DNA of 64,000 nt from Paenibacillus hamazuiensis (GCF_023276405.1 NZ_JALRMO010000001.1:248001-312000), one strand, 5' to 3'. Shown: positions 1 to 9,124, numbered from the stretch's first letter. Numbers and translations: made by a program. Notes: a model not told the origin generated them from the sequence alone.

Positions 1-1
1 C

Positions 2-41
2 AAACGCACTCGTCGCTTTTCCGGATGCAGTGCGTTTTTTT
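2..41 (+). terminator. Rho-independent terminator at the left edge
   Basis: A 9-bp stem (AAACGCACT pairing with AGTGCGTTT) is followed by seven T. It probably ends the transcript of a gene to the left of the window. Its sequence also resembles the terminator half of the T-box at 3096-3151, so it could be the tail of another T-box leader whose antiterminator lies outside the window. Confidence 0.75.
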
Positions 42-164
42 GTACGCGTTTGCCGATGGGACGCCAAGCAGGATTTCCGGCGATGCCGTCGAAATCACCT
101 GATGAATTGACTTTTCCAAAGTGAGGCAGACCAAGTCTCGGTTAGAATGAGGGTGCATAGGTTT

Positions 165-2546
165 ATGAAGCTGCAATACAACCAACCCGCAAACGAATGG
201 ACCGAAGCGCTTCCGATCGGCAACGGCCGGTTAGGGGCAATGATTTTCGGCAAGGTGGAGCAGGAGGCGGTCGAACTTAACGAGGATACGTTATGGTCCG
301 GCAGCCCGAAGGAGTGGAACAACCCGGAAGCCAAATCTTGGCTGACCGAGGTTCGGAGACTTCTGAACGAAGGTCTTTATGCGGAAGCGGACAAAGCCTG
401 CCGGCACATGATGGGACCGTACACACAATCGTATCTCCCTTTCGGAGCTTTGCGGATTTCATTCGAGCACGGCGACGTGGCAACGTCGTATCGCAGAGAG
501 CTGAGCCTTGAGGATGCCGTATCGCGGGTGGAATATCGAATAGGCGATGTCAGCTACACCAGGGAAATGTTCGCAAGTTACCCCGATCAGGTGTTGGTCG
601 TGCAGCTCGCCTGCAGCAAGCCGGGGATGCTGAGCTTTACGGCGAAGCTGGACAGCAAGCTTAGGGTGCGGTCGGCGGCGGAAGAGGGAAGGTGGATCAT
701 GAGGGGAAGAGCCCCCGAGCACGTCGACCCGAGTTATTATCGTGCCGCGAGCTCGCCGATCCGCTACAGCGACGGGGAAGACGGCGATTCGATGACGTTT
801 GAAGGCAGATTGGCTGCAGTGTTGGAAGACGGCACGCTGCATCTGGATCACGACGGCCTGCATGTCAGAGGAGCTACCCGCGTTACCCTGTATGTCAGTG
901 CGGCCACGAGCTTTAACGGATATGACCGCTCTCCGGGCAAACAAGGCCGGCATGCCGGCGCATTGGCGGAATCGTACCTTGCTTCGGCTATGAAGATTTC
1001 ATACGAAGAGCTCCTCAGGCGGCATGTCGAGGATTATCGCCGCTTGATGGGCCGGGTGGCAATCCGGCTGGGAGAGGGGCTGAGCCCGGCGGATATGCCG
1101 ACGGATGCCAGGATCGCGGAATACGGAGCGAAGGATCCCGCGCTTATCGAGCTGTTGTTCCAATACGGGAGGTACCTGATGATCGCCAGCTCCCGTCAGG
1201 GTACGCAGCCGGCCAATTTGCAGGGGATTTGGAACCGGGAGACCCGGCCTCCATGGAGCAGCAATTATACGCTGAATATTAATACGCAAATGAACTACTG
1301 GCCGGCGGAAACGTGCAATCTTCCGGAATGCCACGAGCCTCTGCTCGAATTTATCGGCAGCTTGGCCGTAAACGGCAGCCGGACGGCGGCAGTCAACTAC
1401 GGAGCCCGCGGATGGACTGCACACCACAATTCGGATATATGGGCGCAGAGCGCCCCGGTGGGAGATTACGGGCATGGCGACCCGGTATGGGCTTTTTGGC
1501 CGATGGCCGGCCCGTGGCTCAGTCAGCATCTTTGGGAGCACTATGCGTTCGGGCGGGATCGGCGGTTTCTCCGCGACAAAGCTTATCCGATCATGAAGGA
1601 GGCGGCCCTCTTTTGCCTGGACTGGCTCACTCCAAATAAGGACGGTTATCTCGTAACGATGCCGTCCACCTCGCCCGAGCATAAGTTCAAGGTCGATGGC
1701 GGACTGGCTTCCGTTAGTGCCGCTTCTGCGATGGATTTGGAATTAATTTGGGATTTGTTTACCAATTGCTGCGAAGCGGCGCAAACCCTTGGTATCGACG
1801 AACCGTTCGCGGATGAGCTCAAAGCGGCCAAGAATCGGCTGCTTCCGCTGCAAATCGGACGCTACGGTCAGCTTCAGGAGTGGTCCGAGGACTTCGAAGA
1901 CGAGGACGTACATCACCGCCATGTGTCCCACTTGTTCGGCGTTTTTCCAGGCCGGCAGTTTCATGCGGACGAGACGCCGGAGCTGTACGAAGCCGCGCGC
2001 ACCTCGCTCGAACGCCGCGGCGACGGAGGAACGGGCTGGAGCCTGGGTTGGAAGATTTGCCTGTGGGCGCGGTTTCATAACGGAAACCGGGCGCTCGGTT
2101 TCATTTCGAATTTGCTGCGGCTGGTTAAGCCCGATGAACCGAACTCCGGCAAAGGGGGAGTTTACGCCAACATGTTCGATGCCCATCCGCCTTTCCAAAT
2201 CGACGGCAATTTTGCGGCCACGGCCGGCATTGCCGAGATGCTGCTGCAATCCGAGCGGGGCTTCCTGGATTTGCTTCCGGCGCTGCCGGATGCCTGGAGT
2301 TCGGGCAGCATCAGCGGACTCCGCGCACGCGGCGGATTTACGGTCAGCTTGACGTGGGAAGAAGGCGCTCTGGTGTCGGCGGAAATCGTTTCGGCTTTCG
2401 GCGGGCCTTGCAGTGTTTATGTACGGACGCCGGTCCGTTTGGAGGATGCGGAAAGCGGCTCTTCGGTCGGCAACGGGCAATCGGCGCCGGGAATTGTGAC
2501 ATTTCAAACGGACGCCGGAGCCGTGTACAAACTGGCTGCCGTCTAA
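165..2546 (+). CDS. Glycoside hydrolase family 95 (alpha-L-fucosidase-like)
   Basis: A cytoplasmic glycosidase expected to release alpha-1,2-linked L-fucose, or L-galactose in some family members, by inversion. The N-terminal beta-sandwich begins with the family signature around EALPIGNGRLGAMIFG, followed by the (alpha/alpha)6 barrel. By recollection of the bifidobacterial AfcA structure, the key residues are N-x-N, a general-acid Glu and an Asp. Here they fall at Asn371/Asn373 (NINTQMNYW), Glu572 (QEW) and Asp680 (QIDGNF), and all are present. No signal peptide is seen. The frame is open from an ATG at 147, but GAGGGTG at 149-155 sits 9 nt before the ATG at 165, which I prefer (793 aa). The gene appears monocistronic. 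Fucosidase versus L-galactosidase cannot be settled from sequence alone. Confidence 0.9.
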   Translation: MKLQYNQPANEWTEALPIGNGRLGAMIFGKVEQEAVELNEDTLWSGSPKEWNNPEAKSWLTEVRRLLNEGLYAEADKACRHMMGPYTQSYLPFGALRISFEHGDVATSYRRELSLEDAVSRVEYRIGDVSYTREMFASYPDQVLVVQLACSKPGMLSFTAKLDSKLRVRSAAEEGRWIMRGRAPEHVDPSYYRAASSPIRYSDGEDGDSMTFEGRLAAVLEDGTLHLDHDGLHVRGATRVTLYVSAATSFNGYDRSPGKQGRHAGALAESYLASAMKISYEELLRRHVEDYRRLMGRVAIRLGEGLSPADMPTDARIAEYGAKDPALIELLFQYGRYLMIASSRQGTQPANLQGIWNRETRPPWSSNYTLNINTQMNYWPAETCNLPECHEPLLEFIGSLAVNGSRTAAVNYGARGWTAHHNSDIWAQSAPVGDYGHGDPVWAFWPMAGPWLSQHLWEHYAFGRDRRFLRDKAYPIMKEAALFCLDWLTPNKDGYLVTMPSTSPEHKFKVDGGLASVSAASAMDLELIWDLFTNCCEAAQTLGIDEPFADELKAAKNRLLPLQIGRYGQLQEWSEDFEDEDVHHRHVSHLFGVFPGRQFHADETPELYEAARTSLERRGDGGTGWSLGWKICLWARFHNGNRALGFISNLLRLVKPDEPNSGKGGVYANMFDAHPPFQIDGNFAATAGIAEMLLQSERGFLDLLPALPDAWSSGSISGLRARGGFTVSLTWEEGALVSAEIVSAFGGPCSVYVRTPVRLEDAESGSSVGNGQSAPGIVTFQTDAGAVYKLAAV

Positions 2547-2565
2547 TCGATCCACGAAAACCTGC

Positions 2566-2595
2566 TTGACATCGGCAAGAAACTGCGCATATAAT
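2566..2595 (+). promoter_or_regulatory. Consensus sigma-A promoter of the thrS T-box leader
   Basis: TTGACA (2566-2571) and TATAAT (2590-2595) are both perfect hexamers with an 18-bp spacer. Transcription would start near 2602, just before the first T-box. I see no comparable promoter between the two T-boxes, so one transcript probably carries both. Confidence 0.88.
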
Positions 2596-2601
2596 TGGGG
2601 A

Positions 2602-2868
2602 AAATTAAAAGCGATCACCAAGGACACGAATCCTTAAACGATACCGAACAGAGAGAGGGGCCACCGGCTGAAAACCCCTTCGGCGATCATAAGGCATTTA
2701 CCGCCTTGCAGCTGCGATATGGAAATCATGAACCAGTCATGAGAGTATACTTCGCCGGGCACTCCCGTTACAGAGACTTAGAGGATTCGCATCTTGTTTT
2801 TGCGGGTCAAATAAGGGTGGAACCACGAGCGCACTCGTCCCTTTCCGGGGATGATGCGCTTTTTTTGC
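2602..2868 (+). promoter_or_regulatory. T-box riboswitch 1 (threonine specifier ACC)
   Basis: The T-box core AGGGTGGAACCACG lies at 2814-2827. A terminator stem follows (GCGCACTCGTCCC with GGGGATGATGCGC, then seven T, ending near 2867). The likely specifier codon in Stem I is ACC (Thr) at 2700-2702. It is placed by alignment with the second T-box, where ACC is also followed by a purine. Uncharged tRNA-Thr would stabilise the antiterminator and allow read-through into the second T-box. The leader sequence is homologous along its whole length to T-box 2. Confidence 0.9.
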
Positions 2869-2880
2869 ATAAATGAAATA

Positions 2881-3151
2881 ATGTACAGGCGATGATCAAG
2901 GACATGAAATCTTAAACGATACCGTACAGAGAAAGGGGCCACCGGCTGAGAGCCCCTTCGGCGATCCTAAGAATTTACCACCTTGCAGCCGCGGTATGGA
3001 AATCATGAGGTACCCATGAGAGTATATGCCGCCGGGCGCTCCCGTTACAGAGCTGAGAGGGTTCGCAATATGATCTGCATTTTGCGAATCGAATTAGGGT
3101 GGAACCACGAACGCACTCGTCCCTTTTCCGGGATGGGTGCGTTTTTTTTGC
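2881..3151 (+). promoter_or_regulatory. T-box riboswitch 2 (threonine specifier ACC)
   Basis: This is the second T-box in tandem. The core AGGGTGGAACCACG is at 3096-3109 and the candidate specifier ACC at 2977-2979. The terminator is the AACGCAC...GTGCGTT stem with eight T, ending near 3150. Two T-boxes in series should tighten the response, because read-through requires two tRNA-binding events. Tandem T-boxes are known for some Bacillus threonyl-tRNA synthetase genes such as thrZ. The nucleotidyltransferase gene starts only about 30 nt after this terminator. Confidence 0.9.
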
Positions 3152-3182
3152 ATATAACTCAATGAAAAAAGTAGGGATCGAT

Positions 3183-3896
3183 ATGAAGTTATCGCCATTA
3201 GAGGCGGCGCGCCGCTTCGCGGAAACGCGATTTCCCGGCAGCCGGGCGGTTTGGCTGGCGGGCAGTGCGTCCCGGGGGGAGCACAAGATAAGCTCCGATT
3301 TGGACATCGTCATTATTGACGATACGCTGCCGCATGCTTATCGGGAAAGCTTTTACGAGTTCGGCTGGAGAATAGAGGCGTTCCTTCATACCTCGGAAAC
3401 AATCAGAGAATATTTTGTCAGCGATAGAAAAAGAGCCCGGCCCACGCTGCCGAGCATGTGTGCTGCCGGAACGATTCTCAAGGACGACGGCACGGCGACG
3501 TCATTAAGGCTGGCGGCGCAAAAGCTGCTCGATGAAGGACCGGATCCGCTGACACCGGACGAAATCCTGGCCTCGAGATATTTTCTGACCGATTTGCTGG
3601 ACGATTTTATCGATGCGGAGCGGTACGACGAGGCGCTCGTTACAATGAACACACTCTCGATTCAGGTCGCCGAGTTTGTTTTACGCGCTAACGGGCGCTG
3701 GATCGGCCGGGGCAAAGCGCTCGCAAGAGCGCTCAGGCAATTCGACGAGCCGCTTTGCGGCCAATATATACAGGCGATCAGCACGTTTTCCCGAACGGAG
3801 GATAAACGGCCGTTTGTCCGTTTCGTCGACGAAGTGCTGGAGCCTTACGGCGGGCGGCTATTTGAAGGTTTTTCGATGGGAAAGCCAAAGTCATGA
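3183..3896 (+). CDS. Nucleotidyltransferase-fold protein in the thrS leader operon
   Basis: A 237-residue protein of the polymerase-beta-like nucleotidyltransferase superfamily. The motif Gly27-Ser-Ala-Ser-Arg-Gly, then Ser38-Asp39-Leu-Asp41, is the usual nucleotide and metal site (GSxxRG...SDLD), followed by hydrophobic strands. The rest is a helical tail typical of small stand-alone enzymes of this fold (aminoglycoside nucleotidyltransferase or MNT type); the substrate is unknown. The frame is open upstream into the T-box terminator, but AGGG at 3173-3176 is well placed for the ATG at 3183; ATG 3162 is an alternative. It lies between the Thr T-boxes and thrS, 23 bp from thrS, so it should be co-induced when threonyl-tRNA runs short. 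A link to tRNA-Thr or antibiotic modification is inference only. Confidence 0.8.
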   Translation: MKLSPLEAARRFAETRFPGSRAVWLAGSASRGEHKISSDLDIVIIDDTLPHAYRESFYEFGWRIEAFLHTSETIREYFVSDRKRARPTLPSMCAAGTILKDDGTATSLRLAAQKLLDEGPDPLTPDEILASRYFLTDLLDDFIDAERYDEALVTMNTLSIQVAEFVLRANGRWIGRGKALARALRQFDEPLCGQYIQAISTFSRTEDKRPFVRFVDEVLEPYGGRLFEGFSMGKPKS

Positions 3897-3919
3897 AACG
3901 ATCAAAGGAGCGATGAAAA

Positions 3920-5692
3920 ATGGAAAAAAACCAACATATATTAAGCGAACATGCATCCGCGGAAAACGGAAAGATCGACCTGAATCTGATTCGCCACAGC
4001 GCGGCTCATTTGATGGCGCAGGCGCTCAAGAGGCTTTATCCGGACGTGAAGCTGGGAGTGGGGCCTGTCATCGAAAACGGCTTTTACTACGACGTGGACA
4101 CAACTGCCGTGATTTCCAGCAGCGATCTTCCGCGTATCGAAGAGGAAATGAGAAAGATCGCCGCGGAAAATCATCCGGTCCTGCGCAAGCCCGTAACGAG
4201 GGAGGAAGCGATCCGCTTTTTTGAGCAAATCGGCGACGAATTGAAGCTGGAGCTGATCGGAGACATCCCGCCCGGCGAGCAGGTGACGCTGTACGAGCAG
4301 GGAGAATTCGTCGATCTGTGCAGAGGGCCTCATGTGGAATCGACAGGGGAGCTTTCCGCATTCAAGCTGCTCAGCGTAGCCGGCGCCTATTGGCGGGGCG
4401 ACAGCAAGAACAAGATGCTGACGCGGATTTACGGAACTGCGTTTGCCGATCAGTCGGAGCTGGAAGAGTACCTGGCTGTTCTCGAAGAGGCACAGAAGCG
4501 GGATCACCGGAAGCTCGGAAAGCAGCTGGAGCTGTTTATGTTTTCGGAGGAGGCTCCGGGCATGCCGTTTTATTTGCCCAAGGGGCAGATCATCCGAAAC
4601 GAGCTGGAGTCCCTGTCGCGGGAGCTGCTGCAGCGGTACGGCTATGAGGAAGTGCGAACTCCGCTGATGATGAACCAGCGGCTCTGGGAGGAATCCGGCC
4701 ACTGGGACCATTATCACGAAAATATGTACTTTACGGAGATCGACGACCGCAGCTTTGCGCTGAAGCCGATGAACTGTCCGGGCCATATGCTGATCTATAA
4801 AAATCAGCTGCGCTCCTACCGCGATCTGCCGATCCGCATGGCGGAATTCGGTCAGGTGCATCGCCACGAATTCAGCGGCGCTTTGAACGGCATGCTGCGC
4901 GTGCGCACTTTTTGTCAGGATGATGCCCATATTTTCGTGACGCCGGACCAGATCGAAGAGGAGATCAAGATGATCATCCGGCAGATCGACGAGATGTACG
5001 CGGTGTTCGGCTTCGAGTACTCCGTGGAGCTGTCTACGAGACCGGAGAAATCGATGGGCAGCGACGAGATGTGGGAGCAGGCGGAAAACGCGCTCAGACG
5101 CGTATTGCAGCAGTCGGACATCGATTATAGGCTCAACCCCGGAGACGGTGCGTTTTATGGGCCGAAGATCGATTTTCACATCAAGGATGCGTTAAACCGC
5201 AGTCATCAGTGCGCGACGATTCAGCTCGATTTTCAAATGCCGATGAAGTTCGAGCTTTATTATGTGGACGAAAACAACGAGAAGGTTCATCCGATCGTCA
5301 TTCACCGCGCCATTTACGGCTCACTCGACCGGTTTTTCGGCATCCTGATCGAGCATTATGCCGGGGCGTTCCCGGCATGGCTGGCGCCGGTTCAGGCGAA
5401 AATCGTGCCCGTGTCCGAGAAGCATGCCGATTATGCGCGGGAAGTGCTTCAGGAGCTGCGGCAGGCGGGAATCAGGGCGGAGATCGACAACCGGGGCGAG
5501 AAGATGGGGTACAAAATCCGCGACGCTCAAATGCACAAAATTCCGTATACGCTCGTCGTCGGCGACAAGGAGCGGGAGTACCGCGCCGTAACGGTCCGCA
5601 AATACGGAGACGCGGACAGCGCAGCTTCTGATCTCGGCGAATTTATTGCCGGCGTAACAGCTGAGATCAAGCATCGCGGGTTGCCCGGCTGA
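3920..5692 (+). CDS. thrS: Threonyl-tRNA synthetase, short form without TGS domain
   Basis: Class II aminoacyl-tRNA synthetase charging tRNA-Thr in the cytoplasm. It has 590 residues where typical bacterial enzymes have about 640. The N-terminal TGS domain is absent and the protein opens almost directly into the editing domain (HSAAH; CRGPHV). The catalytic core carries the zinc Cys (MNCPGH), motif 2 (MAEFGQVHRHEFSG), QDDAHIF and the late His region (VIHRAIYGSLDRF), then an anticodon-binding domain at the C terminus. SD AAAGGAG lies 9 nt before the ATG. The tandem Thr T-boxes are the expected control. The missing TGS domain suggests a secondary, starvation-induced paralogue like thrZ; whether a full-length copy exists elsewhere cannot be seen here. 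Confidence 0.95.
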   Translation: MEKNQHILSEHASAENGKIDLNLIRHSAAHLMAQALKRLYPDVKLGVGPVIENGFYYDVDTTAVISSSDLPRIEEEMRKIAAENHPVLRKPVTREEAIRFFEQIGDELKLELIGDIPPGEQVTLYEQGEFVDLCRGPHVESTGELSAFKLLSVAGAYWRGDSKNKMLTRIYGTAFADQSELEEYLAVLEEAQKRDHRKLGKQLELFMFSEEAPGMPFYLPKGQIIRNELESLSRELLQRYGYEEVRTPLMMNQRLWEESGHWDHYHENMYFTEIDDRSFALKPMNCPGHMLIYKNQLRSYRDLPIRMAEFGQVHRHEFSGALNGMLRVRTFCQDDAHIFVTPDQIEEEIKMIIRQIDEMYAVFGFEYSVELSTRPEKSMGSDEMWEQAENALRRVLQQSDIDYRLNPGDGAFYGPKIDFHIKDALNRSHQCATIQLDFQMPMKFELYYVDENNEKVHPIVIHRAIYGSLDRFFGILIEHYAGAFPAWLAPVQAKIVPVSEKHADYAREVLQELRQAGIRAEIDNRGEKMGYKIRDAQMHKIPYTLVVGDKEREYRAVTVRKYGDADSAASDLGEFIAGVTAEIKHRGLPG

Positions 5693-5812
5693 CCGGGCGG
5701 GGCGGGGGGCTTAAGGATCGGAGCGCCACGGGTTCGACTTCTTACACTTTTGATGGGATAGCGGAAGAGTTCCTTTCGCTGTATCCATGAAGGCCAGGTC
5801 GGTCGTACACGC

Positions 5813-5859
5813 AAAACGGGGAGTTAACGGAACAATCGGTTCCGTTATCCCCCGTTTTT
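5813..5859. terminator. Bidirectional terminator between convergent genes
   Basis: A long stem (AAAACGGGG, then TTAACGGAAC, pairing with GTTCCGTTA and CCCCCGTTTT) has T on its right flank and A on its left. It can stop thrS from the left and the histidine kinase gene from the right. Nothing else is seen between 5693 and 5894. Confidence 0.88.
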
Positions 5860-5894
5860 GCATTTTTCCGGCTTTTGAAGGAGCAAGTTGTATC

Positions 5895-7268
5895 TCAATC
5901 GATGCCGGATCTTTCTTTGATGACGGGAAGCCGGATGGTAAAGACGGTTCCTTGACCGAGCGTGCTTTCTATGTCGATTGTACCGTTATGGGCCGTTATG
6001 AAGCCTTTGGCAATGGCCAGTCCGAGCCCCATTCCGCCGATGTTTCGCGCTCGCGCCTCGTCCGTACGGTAAAATCGGTCGAAGATGTACGGCAGATGCT
6101 TCGGATCGATTCCGGGGCCCGTGTCAGCTATGGCAATCCGTACATATCCGGTCTCATCTTGTCCTGGCCATTCTTCCCGAATCGTAATCGTGATGAGGCC
6201 GTCCGGGGGCGTATGGTGAACGGCATTGACGATCAGGTTGAGAAAAACTTGCGTCATCCGATTCGGATCAATGTCAATCAACGGAACCTCGCCTTCGCAG
6301 GATACATGGATGCGAATACGCTTTTGATCGGCATCGTAAGCCGCCCGTTCGACAATTCGCCGCAGCAGCTTCGGCAAGTCCGTTGTTTCCCGATTCATAG
6401 GCAGTTTTTTTGCTTCGGCCAAGGAAAGAAGGTGAAGATCGTCGACCAATCGGGTGAGGCGAATAAATTCGTCCTGTAAGGGAAGCAAATGTTCCGGATC
6501 GATTCGGCGACCGCTTTGCTGGACCAGATCCAGTTTGCCGCGTATGATCGTGATCGGTGTTCTGAGCTCGTGCGCCACGTCGGCCACCAAATTTCGCCGG
6601 TGGTCTTCCAGGTTTTGTATTAAACGGGACATCTCATTAAACGCCCGGGCTACCTGACCGTATTCGTCCCGAGCTGAAACCGTAGCCTGTACTCCGAACT
6701 CTCCCCTCCCCAGCCGGTCAATCGCCGTGAGCAATTGGCTTAGCGGTGCGGTGAGTCGATGGGACAGCCACCAGGCCACGCCAACGGATATCCCGATAAA
6801 CAGAATCGCGCTCGGGACGAGCAAAAAAAGAATGGAAATCGGGATGCCGATCCGCAGCTTGGACAGCATGGCCACTTCCGGATCGTAATAATATAAAACG
6901 GCTATCGTTTCCCCTTGTCGTTCCACAGGTTTTCGGATCCCCAGCCGTTTAATCAAAGACATAGGTTCCTCCCCTTTTTGAAAAAGGATTTGATCCCGGG
7001 GTGATACGAGCAGAAAACTCGCTTGCGTTCCGGCTTTTGAGTCGTTCCAGCTGTTACCGGGCTGCCGAATTCCTTCCCACGATTGATGGTTATTTTCATA
7101 ATATCGTACGAACTGCCCGGATAACCGTGCAATTTCTTCGCCCCGTACGGAGTCAACCGCTGCATTTAACGATTTCTGGACGATCAGCTGCGTGATCAGA
7201 CCAAAAACGATGCATAAAGCAACGATAAAAAAAGTCACCGCAAGAAATATTTTGCGTCTTACTTTCAT
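5895..7268 (-). CDS. Membrane sensor histidine kinase
   Basis: 457-residue sensor kinase. TM1 is near residues 8-28, followed by an extracytoplasmic sensor of about 110 residues. TM2 is near 138-162, followed by HAMP and HisKA with the phospho-acceptor His in ADVAHELRTP. The HATPase domain has an N box (NLIVNAVHHTP) and G boxes (DTGPGID, GLGLAIAKGF). The overall layout resembles BaeS-like kinases of the OmpR class. The start ATG overlaps the TGA of the response regulator by 4 bp, so the two are translationally coupled. The signal is unknown. The two membrane-protein genes transcribed divergently upstream are plausible targets. Confidence 0.93.
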   Translation of the reverse strand: MKVRRKIFLAVTFFIVALCIVFGLITQLIVQKSLNAAVDSVRGEEIARLSGQFVRYYENNHQSWEGIRQPGNSWNDSKAGTQASFLLVSPRDQILFQKGEEPMSLIKRLGIRKPVERQGETIAVLYYYDPEVAMLSKLRIGIPISILFLLVPSAILFIGISVGVAWWLSHRLTAPLSQLLTAIDRLGRGEFGVQATVSARDEYGQVARAFNEMSRLIQNLEDHRRNLVADVAHELRTPITIIRGKLDLVQQSGRRIDPEHLLPLQDEFIRLTRLVDDLHLLSLAEAKKLPMNRETTDLPKLLRRIVERAAYDADQKRIRIHVSCEGEVPLIDIDPNRMTQVFLNLIVNAVHHTPPDGLITITIREEWPGQDETGYVRIAIADTGPGIDPKHLPYIFDRFYRTDEARARNIGGMGLGLAIAKGFITAHNGTIDIESTLGQGTVFTIRLPVIKERSGID

Positions 7269-7951
7269 GGACGGTCACCGAACCGGTAGCCGAATCCGTA
7301 TACCGTCTGAACAAATACGGGATGGGCGGGATCATCTTCGATTTTTTTGCGAATGCGGCTGATATGGGCATCCACCGTCCGCTCGTCATTCAGGATATCG
7401 TCGGCCAAAGCCGCCTGCAGAAGCTGAAGACGGCTGTACACAATGCCCGGCCTGCCGGAAAGAGTGAGCAGAAGTTTGAATTCTGTGGGTGTAAGAGTTA
7501 TTTCTTCGCCATGTTTCCATACCCGGCATTCGGCTTCCGAAATCGAAAGCTCCCGATATTGAAAGACCTTGGCCGCGGATTCGTGTCCGTTTATTCTCCG
7601 CAGTACGGAACGAATTCGGGCTGCCAGCTCCCGGAGCGAAAACGGCTTCGTGATAAAATCGTCAGCGCCCACCTCCAGCCCGACGATTTTATCCGTTTCA
7701 TCCGCTCGCGCGGTCACCATGATGATCCCGGCCGGACCCATTTTACGCAGCTCCCGGCAGACGTCGAGACCGTTCATCCCGGGAAGCATCCAGTCGAGAA
7801 TAATCAGAGAGGGTCTCGTTTCCCTAGCTTTGACCAGCGCTTCGCTTCCCGTTCTTGCCGTCACAGTAAGGTATCCCTCCTGCTGCAGGAAAGGTTCCAT
7901 AAATTCAAGCACTTGTTCCTCATCGTCCACCAGAAGCAATTTATGCGGCAT
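7265..7951 (-). CDS. OmpR/PhoB-family response regulator
   Basis: 228-residue DNA-binding response regulator. The receiver domain has the acidic pair (LLVDDEEQ), the phosphorylated Asp in IILDWMLPG, and the conserved Thr (VTAR) and Lys (TKPF). It is followed by a winged-helix domain (LTPTEFKLLLTL, VYGFGYRF). The frame is open to a TTG at 7960, but GAAGGGAAG at 7961-7969 (reverse strand) would touch that codon and is 9 nt from the ATG at 7951, so I chose the ATG. It precedes and overlaps the kinase gene. The 194-bp divergent spacer to 8146 is the likely place for its operator. Confidence 0.93.
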   Translation of the reverse strand: MPHKLLLVDDEEQVLEFMEPFLQQEGYLTVTARTGSEALVKARETRPSLIILDWMLPGMNGLDVCRELRKMGPAGIIMVTARADETDKIVGLEVGADDFITKPFSLRELAARIRSVLRRINGHESAAKVFQYRELSISEAECRVWKHGEEITLTPTEFKLLLTLSGRPGIVYSRLQLLQAALADDILNDERTVDAHISRIRKKIEDDPAHPVFVQTVYGFGYRFGDRP

Positions 7952-8145
7952 TTTGTGCAACTTCCCTTCGCTATCGTTTATTTCCTTTCATTATATAGGG
8001 AATGCGGCTCGTTTTGGCGGTACTGTTTTAATTTCATCACATGCGAAAACGATCGCAATAAGTTCACAACATCTAACGGATAATATAGTGATAATGGATG
8101 AGCCGTCGAGTCCATGTTATACGAAGCGTCCGGGAGGGAACGGTT

Positions 8146-8556
8146 ATGAATAAAGAGGCGAGAAATGATTCACGCTATAAATTGTGGAGAATCCTTTACC
8201 AGGGATTGGCAGCCGTATTTTTTGTCTGCGTTGTTGTCCAGATCTTCTTTGCCGGAATGGCGGTTTTCACCTCTCCGTCATATTGGCAGTATCATTTGGT
8301 GTTTGTCCGCATGTTTGAGTTATTTCCCATACTCATGCTGGTTTGCGCTTTTGCCGGTAAAATGTCCAAAGCATTGCGTTGGATGTGTGTCGCTATATTC
8401 GTTTTGATTTACGCACAATACTTTACCGCACATTTTCCGGGAGCGGGCGCTTTTCATCCGGTCATTGCCGCCGTATTGTTCTGGGTGTCCCTTAGTGCAG
8501 TCGCAAGGGCCAGGAGAAGCATATCTTCCGAAGCACGGGAAAAGCAAAGCGAGTGA
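8146..8556 (+). CDS. Small four-helix membrane protein (DUF6220-like)
   Basis: 136-residue integral membrane protein with about four hydrophobic helices. These include the QIFFAGMAVF stretch in helix 1, a conserved-looking His in the loop before helix 2, and a late FHPVIAAVLFW helix. Spacing and motifs resemble the DUF6220 family, by recollection only. GGGAGG lies about 8 nt before the ATG. It is divergent from the two-component regulator and 46 bp upstream of a second membrane protein, suggesting a two-gene target operon. Function unknown. Confidence 0.75.
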   Translation: MNKEARNDSRYKLWRILYQGLAAVFFVCVVVQIFFAGMAVFTSPSYWQYHLVFVRMFELFPILMLVCAFAGKMSKALRWMCVAIFVLIYAQYFTAHFPGAGAFHPVIAAVLFWVSLSAVARARRSISSEAREKQSE

Positions 8557-8602
8557 CCCCGGCTATGCATAAAAGATTCAGTTTACGGAGGGGTTCATCA
8601 GG

Positions 8603-9124
8603 ATGGCTTACAAGCTGAACATAAAACAAAAAAACATATTGGTTGCGCTTCATGTGATTTCCGTTGCGGCCTGGTTTGGCGCCACTTTATGCATGTTATT
8701 GCTGCTGTTCTATGTGAAGAAAGCACAGAATGGGGAACAGTTGTATTACTTTCTCGAAAGCATGCACATTCTCGATGACAAACTCATTAAATTCCCAGCC
8801 CTGACCACCTTGTTCACGGGGATTTTGTTATCGTTGTGGACCCAGTGGGGCTTGGTAAAATATTATTGGGTCGTGATCAAATTGGTCCTGACCGTAGTTA
8901 CGATCCTGCTTGGAATTTTCTTTATTAACGATTGGTTCTCGTTTCTGCTCAATATGGCGAAGGCTCACGGTTTTGCCGCCATGCAAAGCCAAGATTTTCA
9001 ATCGACATGGCTCGCCAACGTGTGGGCTGCCGTGTTTAACAGCGCGGCTTATGCCTTCATGGTCGTCATTACTTACTTTAAGCCGTTTGGCAAAATACGA
9101 AAAGCTGCTAAAACCAAAAGCTGA
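8603..9124 (+). CDS. Integral membrane protein, four to five helices
   Basis: 173-residue membrane protein. It opens with a cytoplasmic stretch (KLNIKQKN) and the helix LHVISVAAWFGATLCMLLLLF, with further helices around residues 60-80, 88-110 and 140-158 and a basic C-terminal tail. A His and a WFG in the first helix recall DUF2269-type or CopD-like heme/quinone membrane proteins, but I cannot assign it. GGAGGGG precedes the ATG. It follows the DUF6220-like gene by 46 bp in the same direction, so both probably answer to the two-component system on the left. Confidence 0.72.
   Translation: MAYKLNIKQKNILVALHVISVAAWFGATLCMLLLLFYVKKAQNGEQLYYFLESMHILDDKLIKFPALTTLFTGILLSLWTQWGLVKYYWVVIKLVLTVVTILLGIFFINDWFSFLLNMAKAHGFAAMQSQDFQSTWLANVWAAVFNSAAYAFMVVITYFKPFGKIRKAAKTKS

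Noticed and set aside
2-41. A third complete T-box
   Set aside because: Only the terminator-like half is in the window. The antiterminator core AGGGTGG is not visible, so I call a terminator only.
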